A stretch of DNA of 64,000 nucleotides from Streptomyces sp. HUAS YS2 (GTDB lineage Bacteria > Actinomycetota > Actinomycetes > Streptomycetales > Streptomycetaceae): the NCBI RefSeq assembly GCF_033343995.1, contig NZ_CP137573.1, positions 5,179,001-5,243,000 on the forward strand, written 5' to 3'. The position numbers and the translations under genes were made by a program. Each line of letters opens with the position of its first letter. Position 1 is the stretch's first letter. The notes under the pieces were generated by a model. The model made no database searches and was not told the origin of the DNA. It worked only from the letters and a program-made list of their open reading frames with translations. This document shows positions 18,940-27,390 of the stretch, one piece after another.

Positions 18940-20502
18940 ATGGATCGACGACAGAGGCGGGCGCGGGCGTTCGCGGGCGGGTTGCTCGCCGCAAGCATGC
19001 TGCTGACCGGCTGTGCCGGAGAGGGCCGCGGCGGCTCGGCGGCCAAGCACGCCGACCGGCCCGGGCTCAGCGGCCCGAACGGAACGGTCGGCGGCGGCGG
19101 TTCGACCGGCGGCAACGGCTCGACGGCCGGCGCTGACGCCTCCCGCGGCGTGGCGCCCGAGGGCGAGCAGCGCTCCGTCGCGCCCGCCCCCGACTACCTG
19201 TCCACCTTCGCGCTGGACGTGGACACCGCCTCGTACGGCTACGCCCGCCGCTCGCTCTCCGAGGGGCGGCTGCCCGCGCCGGAGACCGTACGGCCCGAGG
19301 AGTTCGTCAACAGCTTCCGTCCCGACTACAAGCGCCCCGAGGGCGACGGCTTCAGCGTGACCGTCGACGGCGCCCGCACCACCCAGGAGGGCTGGTCGCT
19401 GGTCCGGGTGGGGCTCGCGACCCGCGCCACCGACCGGCAGGGCCCGCGCCCGCCGGCCGCGCTGACCTTCGTCGTCGACATCTCCGGTTCGATGGCCGAG
19501 CCGGGCCGTCTCGACCTGGTCAAGGAGTCCCTCGGCGTCCTGACCGGCGAGCTCCGCGACGACGACTCGATCGCCCTGGTCACCTTCAGCGACGAGGCCG
19601 AGACCCGGCTGCCGATGACCCGCGTGGGCGGCAACCGGGACCGCATCCGGCGCGAGGTCTCCAGCCTGGAGACCACCTCGTCCACGAACGTCGAGGCGGG
19701 CGTCCGCACCGGCTACGACGTCGCCGTGAAGGGGCGGCGGGCGGGGGCGACCAACCGCGTCGTGCTGCTCTCCGACGCCCTCGCCAACACCGGTGACACC
19801 GAGGCGCAGTCGATCCTGCGCCGGATCGAAGAGGAGCGCCGGGCGTACGGCATCACCCTGTTCGGCGTCGGCGTCGGCAGCGAGTACGGCGACGCGTTCA
19901 TGGAGCAGCTCGCCGACAAGGGCGACGGGCACACCACGTACGTCTCCACCTCCGAGCAGGCCCGCAAGGTCTTCGTCGACCAGCTGCCCGCCCACATCGA
20001 GCTGCGCGCCCGCGACGCCAAGGCGCAGGTCGCGTTCGACCCGCAGACCGTGGAGCAGTTCCGGCTGATCGGCTACGAGAACCGCGAGGTCGCCGACGAC
20101 GACTTCCGCAACGACCGGGTGGACGGCGGCGAGGTCGGCGCCGGCCACACCGTCACCGCCCTGTACGCGGTCAAGGTCCGCGCCGGCCGCTCCGGCCACC
20201 TCGCCACCGCCACCGTCCGCTGGCTCGACCCGGCGAACCGGGCCCCGCACGAGCAGACCGGCTCGGTCGAGACCGGGGTCCTGGCCGGCTCGGTGTGGGG
20301 CGGCGGGCACGACAGCCTCCAGCTGACCGCGATCGCCGCGTACTTCGCCGACCGGCTGCGCGGCGGAGCGCTGCCGGGCGCGCCCGGGTACAAGGAGCTG
20401 GCGACGAAGGCCGGGGCGCTCGCGGAGCGGGCCGAATCGAAGTCGGTACGGGAGCTGACCGACGCGATCGTGCAGGCGGACCGGCTCCAGAGGGAGGGCT
20501 GA
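18940..20502 (+). CDS. Lipoprotein with von Willebrand A domain and DUF3520-like tail (YfbK family)
   Basis: A 520-residue lipoprotein with a clear lipobox (ASMLLTGC, Cys near residue 25) and a Gly/Ser/Thr-rich spacer up to about residue 75. The N-terminal von Willebrand factor domain STFALDVDTASYGYARR is followed by a vWA fold with an intact MIDAS (DISGSMAEPGR near 182 and later Asp/Thr positions), then the YfbK-type C-terminal region ending in SVRELTDAIVQADRL. Homologues act as surface or periplasmic metal-dependent adhesion proteins of unknown partner. It is transcribed divergently from a LuxR-type regulator. Confidence 0.88.
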   Translation: MDRRQRRARAFAGGLLAASMLLTGCAGEGRGGSAAKHADRPGLSGPNGTVGGGGSTGGNGSTAGADASRGVAPEGEQRSVAPAPDYLSTFALDVDTASYGYARRSLSEGRLPAPETVRPEEFVNSFRPDYKRPEGDGFSVTVDGARTTQEGWSLVRVGLATRATDRQGPRPPAALTFVVDISGSMAEPGRLDLVKESLGVLTGELRDDDSIALVTFSDEAETRLPMTRVGGNRDRIRREVSSLETTSSTNVEAGVRTGYDVAVKGRRAGATNRVVLLSDALANTGDTEAQSILRRIEEERRAYGITLFGVGVGSEYGDAFMEQLADKGDGHTTYVSTSEQARKVFVDQLPAHIELRARDAKAQVAFDPQTVEQFRLIGYENREVADDDFRNDRVDGGEVGAGHTVTALYAVKVRAGRSGHLATATVRWLDPANRAPHEQTGSVETGVLAGSVWGGGHDSLQLTAIAAYFADRLRGGALPGAPGYKELATKAGALAERAESKSVRELTDAIVQADRLQREG

Positions 20503-20561
20503 GGGCCACCGGCCTCGCGTAATGCGCTGCGGAGCGGGTGACAGGGCGTCATGATGGGGCC

Positions 20562-21032
20562 ATGCCCACCCTGTTGCTCGCTCTCGCCGTCGGATGCACC
20601 GGGCTCTACGCCGGTTTCATGCTCATTTTCTGGACCGGGATCATGCCCGCCCTGGGCCGGCTCACGGACACGGAATTCGTGCACGCCATGCGGCGGATCA
20701 ACGAGTACGTGCCGAAGCCCGTGTTCCTCGTCGTCTTCCTCGGCATCGTGGCCTTCCCCGTCGCGGCACTCCTGGTGCCGATCGACGGGCGCTCGGACAC
20801 CCAGAAGTGGCTGATCGTGGCCGGGCTGGCCTGTGTGGTGCTCAACCACCTGGTCACGATCGCGGGCAACATCCCGCTGAACAACGCGCTGGCGGCCTCG
20901 GAGGGCGGCCCGGGCGACGACCCGGCCGCCGTCCGCGCCGCCTTCGAGTCGCGCTGGAACGCCCTCCACCGCGTCCGCACGCTGCTGATCACCGCCGGAT
21001 TCGGCCTGCTGATCGCCGCGTCGCTGACGTAA
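20562..21032 (+). CDS. DUF1772 (anthrone oxygenase-like) membrane protein
   Basis: A 156-residue protein with four membrane helices: residues 1-25, about 48-67, 80-100 and the C-terminus. DUF1772 traits include an FWTGIMPAL segment in helix 1, NIPLNNAL after helix 3 and FESRWNALHRVRTL before helix 4. The family includes anthrone oxygenases of polyketide pathways, but most members are uncharacterised, and no polyketide genes are here. I start at ATG 20562, after a GGGG; the open frame extends eight codons upstream. It is convergent with the next tetR gene, with only 3 bp between stops. Confidence 0.82.
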   Translation: MPTLLLALAVGCTGLYAGFMLIFWTGIMPALGRLTDTEFVHAMRRINEYVPKPVFLVVFLGIVAFPVAALLVPIDGRSDTQKWLIVAGLACVVLNHLVTIAGNIPLNNALAASEGGPGDDPAAVRAAFESRWNALHRVRTLLITAGFGLLIAASLT

Positions 21033-21035
21033 CCG

Positions 21036-21746
21036 TTAGCCGTCCTGGCTCGCCGCGGCCCGCTCGACCGCGGCGAGCACCGCCTCCACCGCGTTGTCGT
21101 AGATCGCCTTCGGCGTGACGCTGCTCAGCTCGTCGATGTAGGTCCGGGTGACCGGATGGGCCGCCTCGGGCAGCCGGGCGTACACGCGCGTCCAGGTCGT
21201 CTCGTCCTTCTCGCGCACCTCGGGGTCCAGTGAGCCGAGCGCGGCGGAGTGCGCGCAGAGGCCGAGCGTGGTGTCCACGTACGTCCGGTAGTGGAGCACG
21301 GCCAGGGCCGCCGGCAGCCCCGAGCGCGCGAACGCGGAGAGGATCAGCTCCACCATCTTCTGCTCGGCCGGGCCGCCGGTGGTGCGCGCGAAGGTGAGCG
21401 CGGTGATCGCCGGGTAGCGGGTCTGGATCAGCCAGGTGCCCTCGGCGATCCGCCGCAGGGCGTCCTGCCAGGACTCGCCCTCCGGGCCCTCCCCGATCTC
21501 GTCGAGGATCATCCGGATGGTCCGCTCGGCCACCGCGAGCAGCAGCTCGTCCTTGTCGCGGAAGAGCCGGTAGAGGGCGGTCACGTCGACGTCGAGCTCC
21601 TGGCCGAGCCGGCGCATCGAGAGCCCGGCCATGCCCTCCCGCTCGGCGAGCAGGAACGCCGAGCTGACCGCCGCCTCCTGTCGCAGCTCCCTGCGCTCCC
21701 GGCGGCTCGGCTGCGCGGCCGCGGTCGTCGCGGTCTTCTTCGCCAT
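21036..21746 (-). CDS. TetR-family regulator of the nitrilase-permease operon
   Basis: A 236-residue TetR protein with HTH LSMRRLGQELDVDVTALYRLF (about 40-60) and the TetR_C-type ligand domain with helices to the C-terminus. ATG 21746 is preceded by a GGAG at about 10 bases. It is divergent from the carbon-nitrogen hydrolase gene, and a near-perfect 21-bp palindrome lies between them, the expected operator. The low-similarity C-terminal domain gives no hint of the ligand; an amide or amine substrate of the neighbouring enzyme and permease would fit. Confidence 0.88.
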   Translation of the reverse strand: MAKKTATTAAAQPSRRERRELRQEAAVSSAFLLAEREGMAGLSMRRLGQELDVDVTALYRLFRDKDELLLAVAERTIRMILDEIGEGPEGESWQDALRRIAEGTWLIQTRYPAITALTFARTTGGPAEQKMVELILSAFARSGLPAALAVLHYRTYVDTTLGLCAHSAALGSLDPEVREKDETTWTRVYARLPEAAHPVTRTYIDELSSVTPKAIYDNAVEAVLAAVERAAASQDG

Positions 21747-21812
21747 GGCTCTCGGCTCTCCTCGCTCGGGCGGCTCCCGTGACCCTACCAACGGGTTTCC
21801 CAGGAAATTGCC

Positions 21813-21833
21813 AACACCGTTGACAACAGTGTT
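21813..21833. promoter_or_regulatory. 21-bp palindromic operator between tetR and the nitrilase gene
   Basis: AACAC-C-GTTG-A-CAAC-A-GTGTT is symmetrical at every paired base except one pair and the centre. TTGACA (21820-21825) on the plus strand lies within it, so a bound repressor would cover a -35 box. It lies 67 bp from the tetR start and 129 bp from the hydrolase start. Confidence 0.8.
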
Positions 21834-21961
21834 TCGGATCGGGTTCCCTCTGTCGGACCACGCCGTTCACCCGCGTCTTCCCGCCGCGTCCCCGCCGTGG
21901 TCCCCCCCGCATCCCCGTCGTCACCCGTGGCCCCCGTCGCCACCCCGTCGTCAGGAATCCC

Positions 21962-22924
21962 ATGAGCCGGCATATACGCCTCGCCCTCGTGCAGGCCCCC
22001 GCCGAGTCCTTCGAGCAGTTCGCCGAAGGCCTCCGGCTGCGCATGAAGTCGCCCAACCGGGCCGAGCTCGTCGTCTACCCCGAGCTGCACCTGTGCTCCG
22101 AGGGCATGGAGACGATGACCCTCGACGCGTACTACGAGACGTACGCGGAGCCCCTCGACGGCCCGCGCGGCAAGGCCCTCGGCGCGCTCGCCCGCGAGCT
22201 GGGGATCTGGCTGATCCCCGGGACGGTCCTGGAGCGCGGCGTGGACGGCAAGGTCTACAACACCGCCGTCGTCTACGGGCCGGACGGGGAACTCGTCGCC
22301 CGGTACCGGAAGATCTTCACCTGGCGCCCGTACGAGCCCATGTGCGTCGGCCGCGAGTTCGTCGTCTTCGACATGCCCGGGACCGGCCGGATCGGCCTGT
22401 CCATCTGCTACGACTCCTGGTACCCCGAGGTCACCCGGCATCTCGCCTGGATGGGCGCGGAGCTGATCGTCAACCTCGTGCAGACCTCGACGTCCGGCCG
22501 CGCCCAGGAGATCCCGGTCAACACGGCCAACGCGATCGTCAACCAGGTCTGGGTGGCCAGCGTGAACGGCGCGGCCCCGACCGCGCAGGGCCGGAGCCTG
22601 CTCGTCGACCCCGAGGGGCACGTCCAGGTCGCCGCCGTCGGCACGGAGGAGACCACCCTGCTCGCCGTCGTGGACCTCGACCGGGTCGCGGCCGCGCGGA
22701 AGTACGGCACGGGCGGCGACTCCTGGCCCTGGGACCACTTCACGGCCGACGACACCCCGCTGGAACTGCCGCTCTACAACGGCCGCATCGACCCCGCGTC
22801 CTGGCGCCCGCAGGTCTCCCCGTGGACCCCGGAGGACCTGCGACCGGCGGCCCAGGCCCCAGCCCAGGCCCCAGCCCAGGCCCAGGCCATGGGTGCCTCC
22901 GCCGGAGAGGTCGTGGCCCGATGA
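21962..22924 (+). CDS. Carbon-nitrogen hydrolase (nitrilase superfamily amidase)
   Basis: A 320-residue cytosolic enzyme with the nitrilase triad: Glu in VVYPELHLC near residue 41, Lys in YRKIFTW near 117 and Cys in GLSICYDSWYPE near 152. It hydrolyses an amide or nitrile bond; the substrate is not predictable. The C-terminus has an unusual Ala/Pro/Gln repeat (AQAP, three times) that adds about 25 residues and looks like a simple-sequence expansion. The gene overlaps the APC permease by 4 bp, so enzyme and uptake system are one unit, under the divergent TetR. Confidence 0.9.
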   Translation: MSRHIRLALVQAPAESFEQFAEGLRLRMKSPNRAELVVYPELHLCSEGMETMTLDAYYETYAEPLDGPRGKALGALARELGIWLIPGTVLERGVDGKVYNTAVVYGPDGELVARYRKIFTWRPYEPMCVGREFVVFDMPGTGRIGLSICYDSWYPEVTRHLAWMGAELIVNLVQTSTSGRAQEIPVNTANAIVNQVWVASVNGAAPTAQGRSLLVDPEGHVQVAAVGTEETTLLAVVDLDRVAAARKYGTGGDSWPWDHFTADDTPLELPLYNGRIDPASWRPQVSPWTPEDLRPAAQAPAQAPAQAQAMGASAGEVVAR

Positions 22925-24291
22925 GCGAGATGAGGGAGACGCAGCACGTACGGACCTCCGCTGCCGCCGCCGAGCCCGGCCGCCTCACCGGGCGCCTCTC
23001 GCTCGCCTCGGTGGTGACCTTCGGTCTCGCCTACATGGCGCCCAGCCTGGTCATGGTGATCTTCGGCGTGATCGCCGAGGTGAGCGCCGGCACCGCGCCC
23101 ACCGCCTTCCTCGTCGCCACCGGCGCGATGTTCCTGACCGCGCTGAGCTACGCGAAGATGGCCCGCCACTTCCCGGTGTCCGGCTCGGCGTACTCGTACG
23201 CGCGGAAGCTGATCGGCTCCCGGGTGGGCTTCCTCGTCGGCTGGGCGGTGCTCCTGGACTACCTGTTCCTGCCGATGGTCGCCTGGCTCGTCCAGTCGCT
23301 CTACCTCAACGCGCAGTTCCCGGGCGTCCCGGTCTGGGCCTGGATGCTGATCAACGCCGGGCTGACGACTCTGGTCAACATCATCGGCCTCACCCTGACC
23401 GACCGCGTCAACAAGGTGCTGACCGGCCTCGCCGTCTTCCTCGTCCTGCTGTTCGTCGCGTACTGCCTCGTCCACCTCGCCGACCGGCCGCCCCAGTCGT
23501 ACACCGCGCCGTTCTGGAACGCGGAGAGCGGTCTCGCCGGCATCTCTGCCGCGGCGGCCGTCGCCGCGTACTCGTACCTCGGCTTCGACGCGGTGACCAC
23601 CCTCTCCGAGGAGGCCAGGGACGCCCGACGGACCATCCCGCGCGCCGTCGTGCTCGTGATCGCGATCGGCGGCCTGCTCTTCGCGGCCGTGGCGTACGTG
23701 ATGCAACTGGTCCACCCCGGCGGGGTCTTCGACGACCCGCAGATCGTCGCGTACACCATGTCCGTCGAGATCGGCGGCCAGACCTTCGCCGACTGGACCA
23801 ACATGGCCGCGATCGTCGGCGGCTTCGCCTCCGGGCTCGCGGTCCAGCTCAGCTCCAGCCGGCTGCTGTACATCATGGGCCGCGACGGGGTGCTGCCGAA
23901 GCGGTTCTTCGGCGCGCTGAACGCCCGTACCGGGACCCCGGTGCCGTGCCTCGTCCTGACCGGCGCGGTCAGCCTGATCGGCCTCGACATCTCGCTGGAG
24001 ACCGCGACCTCGTTCATCAACTTCGGCGCGTTCCTCGGCTTCACCGTCGTCAACGTGTGCGTCGTCGTGTTCTTCGTCCGCAACCGCGGCGTGGACGGCG
24101 TGAAGGCGCTCGGCTACGTCGTCGCGCCGGCGCTCGGCGTGTGCGTCACCCTGTACCTGATGACGCAGCTCAGCTCGGTCGCCCTGACGATCGGTGGCTG
24201 CTGGCTGGCCGCCGGATTCGCCTATCTGCTCTGGCTCACGCGCGGGTTCAGCCGCCCGACGCCCGAACTGAGCGCGAGCGCGCTCGGGTAG
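22921..24291 (+). CDS. APC-family amino acid/amine permease
   Basis: A 456-residue membrane protein with 12 predicted helices. The APC signature GLAYMAPSLVMVIFG occurs in helix 1, ARHFPVSGSAYSYARK before helix 3 and YLGFDAVTTLSEEARDARRTIPRA near residue 225, the most conserved loop of the family. Its start overlaps the nitrilase stop (ATGA). It most likely imports the amine or amino acid amide that the upstream hydrolase processes; the coupling is inferred from the operon only. Confidence 0.92.
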   Translation: MSEMRETQHVRTSAAAAEPGRLTGRLSLASVVTFGLAYMAPSLVMVIFGVIAEVSAGTAPTAFLVATGAMFLTALSYAKMARHFPVSGSAYSYARKLIGSRVGFLVGWAVLLDYLFLPMVAWLVQSLYLNAQFPGVPVWAWMLINAGLTTLVNIIGLTLTDRVNKVLTGLAVFLVLLFVAYCLVHLADRPPQSYTAPFWNAESGLAGISAAAAVAAYSYLGFDAVTTLSEEARDARRTIPRAVVLVIAIGGLLFAAVAYVMQLVHPGGVFDDPQIVAYTMSVEIGGQTFADWTNMAAIVGGFASGLAVQLSSSRLLYIMGRDGVLPKRFFGALNARTGTPVPCLVLTGAVSLIGLDISLETATSFINFGAFLGFTVVNVCVVVFFVRNRGVDGVKALGYVVAPALGVCVTLYLMTQLSSVALTIGGCWLAAGFAYLLWLTRGFSRPTPELSASALG

Positions 24292-24325
24292 GAGAACCGC
24301 CGGTGGCGCCGACTAGCCTGGGCGC

Positions 24326-24754
24326 ATGCTCTCGCGTGCACAGCTGCCGGTCGTCGGCGTCGTCGCCGTCGGCGGCGCGCTCGGCGCGGCCGCGCGGTAC
24401 GGCGCGGCGCTGGCCTGGCCGACCCGGGCCGGGGCGTTCCCCTGGACCACGTTCGGGGTGAACGTCCTCGGCTGCGCCCTCATCGGCGTCCTGATGGTCG
24501 CGGTGACGGAGACCGCCGCCCCGCCGCACCCGCTCGTCCGCCCGTTCCTCGGCACCGGCGTCCTCGGCGGGTTCACCACCTTCTCGACGTACACCCTCGA
24601 CACGCGGCGACTCCTGGAAACGGGGGACGCCGTCCGCGCCATGGCATACATGGGGGCGACGGCAGCGGTGGCCCTCGCCGCGGTGTGGGCCGCGACCACG
24701 GCGACCCGTGGCGTACGGGCGGCCCGTGGCGCACGGGTGAGGAGAGCACGATGA
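24326..24754 (+). CDS. crcB: Fluoride channel subunit CrcB/Fluc
   Basis: A 142-residue membrane protein with four helices and the Fluc landmarks: GALGAAARYGAAL near the start, the central TFGVNVLGCALIG with the conserved Asn, and the GGFTTFSTY box-phenylalanine/serine motif near residue 80. Fluc works as a dual-topology dimer exporting fluoride. A second crcB follows two genes later, so the pair probably forms a heterodimer with each copy fixed in one orientation. The Arg-rich C-terminal extension (from about 125) is longer than usual. Confidence 0.92.
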   Translation: MLSRAQLPVVGVVAVGGALGAAARYGAALAWPTRAGAFPWTTFGVNVLGCALIGVLMVAVTETAAPPHPLVRPFLGTGVLGGFTTFSTYTLDTRRLLETGDAVRAMAYMGATAAVALAAVWAATTATRGVRAARGARVRRAR

Positions 24755-25113
24755 CGCGACTGGCGGGCAGGGCCCTGCGGCTGACGGTCCTCGTCGGGGA
24801 GAGCGACACCTGGCACCACCGGCCGCTGTACTCCGAGATCGTGCACCGTGCCCACGCGGCCGGCCTCGCCGGGGCGTCCGTCTTCCGCGGCATCGAGGGC
24901 TTCGGCGGGTCGTCCCTGGTGCACACCGCGCGGCTGCTCTCGCTGAGCGAGGACCTTCCGGTCGCCGTCCTGATCGTGGACACCGAGGACCGGATCCGCG
25001 CGTTCCTGCCGCAGCTCGACGAACTGGTCACCGAGGGCCTCGTGATCCTCGACGACTGCGAGGTCGTCCGGTACACGGGCCGGGACGGATCGGGCGCGGT
25101 GGAGCGGGAGTGA
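24751..25113 (+). CDS. DUF190 protein of the fluoride operon
   Basis: A 120-residue soluble protein with the DUF190 pattern: LRLTVLVGESDTWHHRPLY at the N-terminus, then a GASVFRGIEGFG core and VAVLIVDTEDRI. It is a PII-like ferredoxin fold. DUF190 genes often sit inside crcB operons, as here, overlapping both neighbours by 4 bp (ATGA and GTGA). A role as a regulator or sensor of the Fluc channel is inferred from position only. Confidence 0.88.
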   Translation: MTRLAGRALRLTVLVGESDTWHHRPLYSEIVHRAHAAGLAGASVFRGIEGFGGSSLVHTARLLSLSEDLPVAVLIVDTEDRIRAFLPQLDELVTEGLVILDDCEVVRYTGRDGSGAVERE

Positions 25114-25466
25114 ACTGGCTGCTGGTGCTCGCGGGCGGCGCCGTCGGCGCGGCGCTGCGCTACCTCACCGACCGGGCCGTGCAGGCCCGGCACGACTCGG
25201 TGTTCCCCTGGGGGACGTTCACGGTCAACGTCGTCGGCTCGTTCGTGCTCGGCGCGCTCACCGGCGTCACCTCCGCCCAGGCACAGCTGCTGCTCGCCAC
25301 CGGACTGTGCGGCGCGCTCACCACGTGGTCCACGTTCTCCTACGAGACGCTGAAGCTGTACGAGAGCGGGGCGAAGGGGTACGCGGCGGCCAACGTCGCC
25401 GCGAGCCTGGCCGCCGGGCTCGCAGCCGTATGGCTGGGAACCGAGGCGGCCGGGCTGCTGTCCTGA
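25110..25466 (+). CDS. crcB: Fluoride channel subunit CrcB/Fluc, second copy
   Basis: A 118-residue Fluc protein with GAVGAALRYLTD, TFTVNVVGSFVLG and GLCGALTTWSTFSYE. Its GTG start overlaps the DUF190 stop. Compared with the first copy it has a neutral N-terminus and a different charge balance in the loops, as expected for partners of a fixed-orientation heterodimer. Its stop codon lies in the first unit of a four-unit tandem repeat. Confidence 0.92.
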   Translation: MNWLLVLAGGAVGAALRYLTDRAVQARHDSVFPWGTFTVNVVGSFVLGALTGVTSAQAQLLLATGLCGALTTWSTFSYETLKLYESGAKGYAAANVAASLAAGLAAVWLGTEAAGLLS

Positions 25467-25535
25467 GACGCGTCGGGCGTCCTGAGCGCGTCAGGCGTCC
25501 TGAGACGGGTCAGGCGTCCAGAGACGCGTCAGGCA
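25461..25535. repeat. Four 18-19-bp tandem repeats between crcB and uricase
   Basis: Units TCCTGAGACGCGTCGGGCG, TCCTGAGCGCGTCAGGCG, TCCTGAGACGGGTCAGGCG and TCCAGAGACGCGTCAGGCA follow without gaps at 25461, 25480, 25498 and 25517. The crcB stop lies in the first and the uricase stop in the last, so the array fills the convergent gap. No strong hairpin is seen. Confidence 0.85.
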
Positions 25536-26446
25536 GTGATCCAGTCGCTGGTGGCGATCACCGGGCGGACGCCGTCGCGGTGGATGGTGCCCTCGATCAG
25601 GCCGTACATCCGGTCGGCGGCGAAGTACACCTCGTTGTCGTTCTTCAGCCCGAAGGGCTCCAGGTCGACCAGGAAGTGGTGCTTGTTCGGCAGGTTGAGC
25701 CGGACCTCGTTGACGCTCGGGACGTTGTCCAGGACCCGGTCCGCCATCGCGTGCAGCGTCTGCTGGAGCGAGTAGCTGTACGTCTCAGCGAACGCCTCCA
25801 GCATGTGCGTGCGGACCTTCTTGTACGAGCGGTCCCAGTCGTGCTCGGTGTCCTCGGCGGCCGTGGCCGAACTGGCCCAGCGCGCCGTCACCTTGGTCGC
25901 CAGGATGCGGTCGTACGCCTCCTGCAGCGTCGTGTACCTGTCCTTGATGTACCCGTGGAACTCGGAGTTCGTCGAGTTCATCACCGTCAGGTCCTTCAGG
26001 CCCGAGATGACCTGGAGGCCGCTGCTCCCGCCGTACGTGATCTGCGCGGTGCGGACCTCCTGGCCCTTGCGCGCGAAGGAGTGCTGCTCCTTGCGGGTCG
26101 GCACCGGGATGCGGTCCCAGGCGAACTCCTCGATGCGGATCTGCGCCTCGTGGATGACCGGCTGCGAGGACACGAAATGCTTGGCGAGGAGGATGCCGAA
26201 GGCCTCCGGCGACGCGATGCCGTGCTCCTTGGCGAACGCGTACACGGTGTTCTTGGTCGTGTCGGTCGGCAGACAGTTGCCGTTGTCGCCGGTCAGGTGG
26301 ACGTCGCGGAACTCGCCGCGCAGCGCCACGGACACGTTCAGGTCGCGGATCTCGTGCCAGGAACCGTCCGAGCCCTTGCGGGTGATCGCGACGATGCGGT
26401 TCTCGGCCTTGCCGTACTGGTTCTGGGCGAGGACGTGCTTGCTCAT
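25529..26446 (-). CDS. uox: Urate oxidase (uricase)
   Basis: A 305-residue cofactor-free oxidase that turns urate into 5-hydroxyisourate in purine degradation. Family markers are present: NQYGKAENRIVAITRKG at the start, LPTDTTKNTVYAFAKEH near residue 58 with the catalytic Thr, HSFARKGQEVRTAQ near 120, VMNSTNSEFHGYIKDRYTTL near 150, and NKHHFLVDLEPFGLKNDNEVYFAAD near the C-terminus. The likely start is ATG 26446; the frame is open further upstream but without family similarity. No purine catabolic genes or HpxR-type regulator lie beside it. Confidence 0.95.
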   Translation of the reverse strand: MSKHVLAQNQYGKAENRIVAITRKGSDGSWHEIRDLNVSVALRGEFRDVHLTGDNGNCLPTDTTKNTVYAFAKEHGIASPEAFGILLAKHFVSSQPVIHEAQIRIEEFAWDRIPVPTRKEQHSFARKGQEVRTAQITYGGSSGLQVISGLKDLTVMNSTNSEFHGYIKDRYTTLQEAYDRILATKVTARWASSATAAEDTEHDWDRSYKKVRTHMLEAFAETYSYSLQQTLHAMADRVLDNVPSVNEVRLNLPNKHHFLVDLEPFGLKNDNEVYFAADRMYGLIEGTIHRDGVRPVIATSDWITA

Positions 26447-26607
26447 GTGCCTGCTCCTGCGGGTACGCGGATACGAAGATCCCGTACGCCCGGCGTCCAG
26501 CGCCCTCACGAAGGAGGCCCGCTCCCCGCCGTCCGGCCCCGGCAGAAGCGGAGCCGCCCCGGGACTGACGAGCATCCCGGTCCGTAGGTGTCGGCTCGAA
26601 GATAAGT

Positions 26608-26631
26608 GCCATTCCGGCCGCTGGCAATGGC
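26608..26631. promoter_or_regulatory. Possible operator upstream of uricase
   Basis: GCCATT-N12-AATGGC forms an inverted repeat about 160 bp upstream of the uricase start and 35 bp from the methyltransferase stop, in an otherwise featureless 219-bp gap. No regulator is linked, and the evidence is symmetry only. Confidence 0.3.
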
Positions 26632-26665
26632 GTGCCCACCGCCGCGGCGCTGTCGGGGCCCCTGC

Positions 26666-27364
26666 TCAGCGGGGCAGGGTCTGGGTGACGCGCCACAGGC
26701 GGCGGGGCAGGTCGCCCTCCTCGAAGGCGTGGACCTCGTCGAGGGTCCAGCCGTCGGCGAGGGAGTCGACGAGCTGCCGGGGGAAGAAGTGCACCGCGAA
26801 GCCGCCGTGTTCGTAGATGTCGTCCCCACGGGCGGTCCCGGCGCCGTAGTGGGCGTCGCCGGTGTGGCGGACGGTGTAGACGAAGGTCCCGCCGGGACGC
26901 AGTACGCGGCGGACCTCGCCGACCAGGGCGCGGATCTCCTCGGTCGACAGGGCCATGCACATCAGCATGTGCGCGAAGACCGCGTCGACGGAGGCGTCCG
27001 GCAGGGGCAGCGGGTCGCGGACATCGTGGACCTCGGTCGTCACGCGCGCGGCGACGTCCTGGACCCGGGCGGCCTCCCGGAGCTGTTCCAGGCCGACGGG
27101 GCTGAAGTCGGTGGCCCGGACGGTGAAGCCCTCGCGGGCGAAGTACAGGCTGTCGCGGCCGTGCCCGGCACCCAGCTCCAGGACCTCCTCGGCGCCCGCC
27201 GCGCGGAAGACCCGGGCGGCGTGCACGGCGGGGGCGGACGGCTCCTGGCCGTACATGCCGGGGTGGGCGGTGTAGGTGCTCTGCCAGTGCTGCCGCTGTG
27301 CCTCGGCAAGCTGTGCCTCGGCCGGCCGCGCCTCGGCCGGCGCCTCGGCGTCGTCGTCGCTCAT
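26666..27364 (-). CDS. SAM-dependent class I methyltransferase
   Basis: A 232-residue Rossmann-fold methyltransferase. Motif I is VLELGAGHGRDSLYFA near residue 62, motif II RATDFSPVGLEQL, post-motif DVRDPLPLPDASVDAVFAHMLMC near 120 and VRRVLRPGGTFVYTVR near 155. The HXMC loop after motif IV and the alanine/glutamate-rich N-terminus are seen in small-molecule methyltransferases related to thiopurine/tellurite resistance enzymes. The substrate is unknown. ATG 27364 is chosen at the point where similarity begins. Confidence 0.85.
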   Translation of the reverse strand: MSDDDAEAPAEARPAEAQLAEAQRQHWQSTYTAHPGMYGQEPSAPAVHAARVFRAAGAEEVLELGAGHGRDSLYFAREGFTVRATDFSPVGLEQLREAARVQDVAARVTTEVHDVRDPLPLPDASVDAVFAHMLMCMALSTEEIRALVGEVRRVLRPGGTFVYTVRHTGDAHYGAGTARGDDIYEHGGFAVHFFPRQLVDSLADGWTLDEVHAFEEGDLPRRLWRVTQTLPR

Positions 27365-27390
27365 TCTGCCGAGCCTAGGGCCCGGTGACG

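Noticed and set aside
24292..24325. Fluoride riboswitch ahead of crcB
   Set aside because: Only 34 bp separate the permease stop and the crcB start, too short for the pseudoknotted aptamer, and its conserved segments are not seen.
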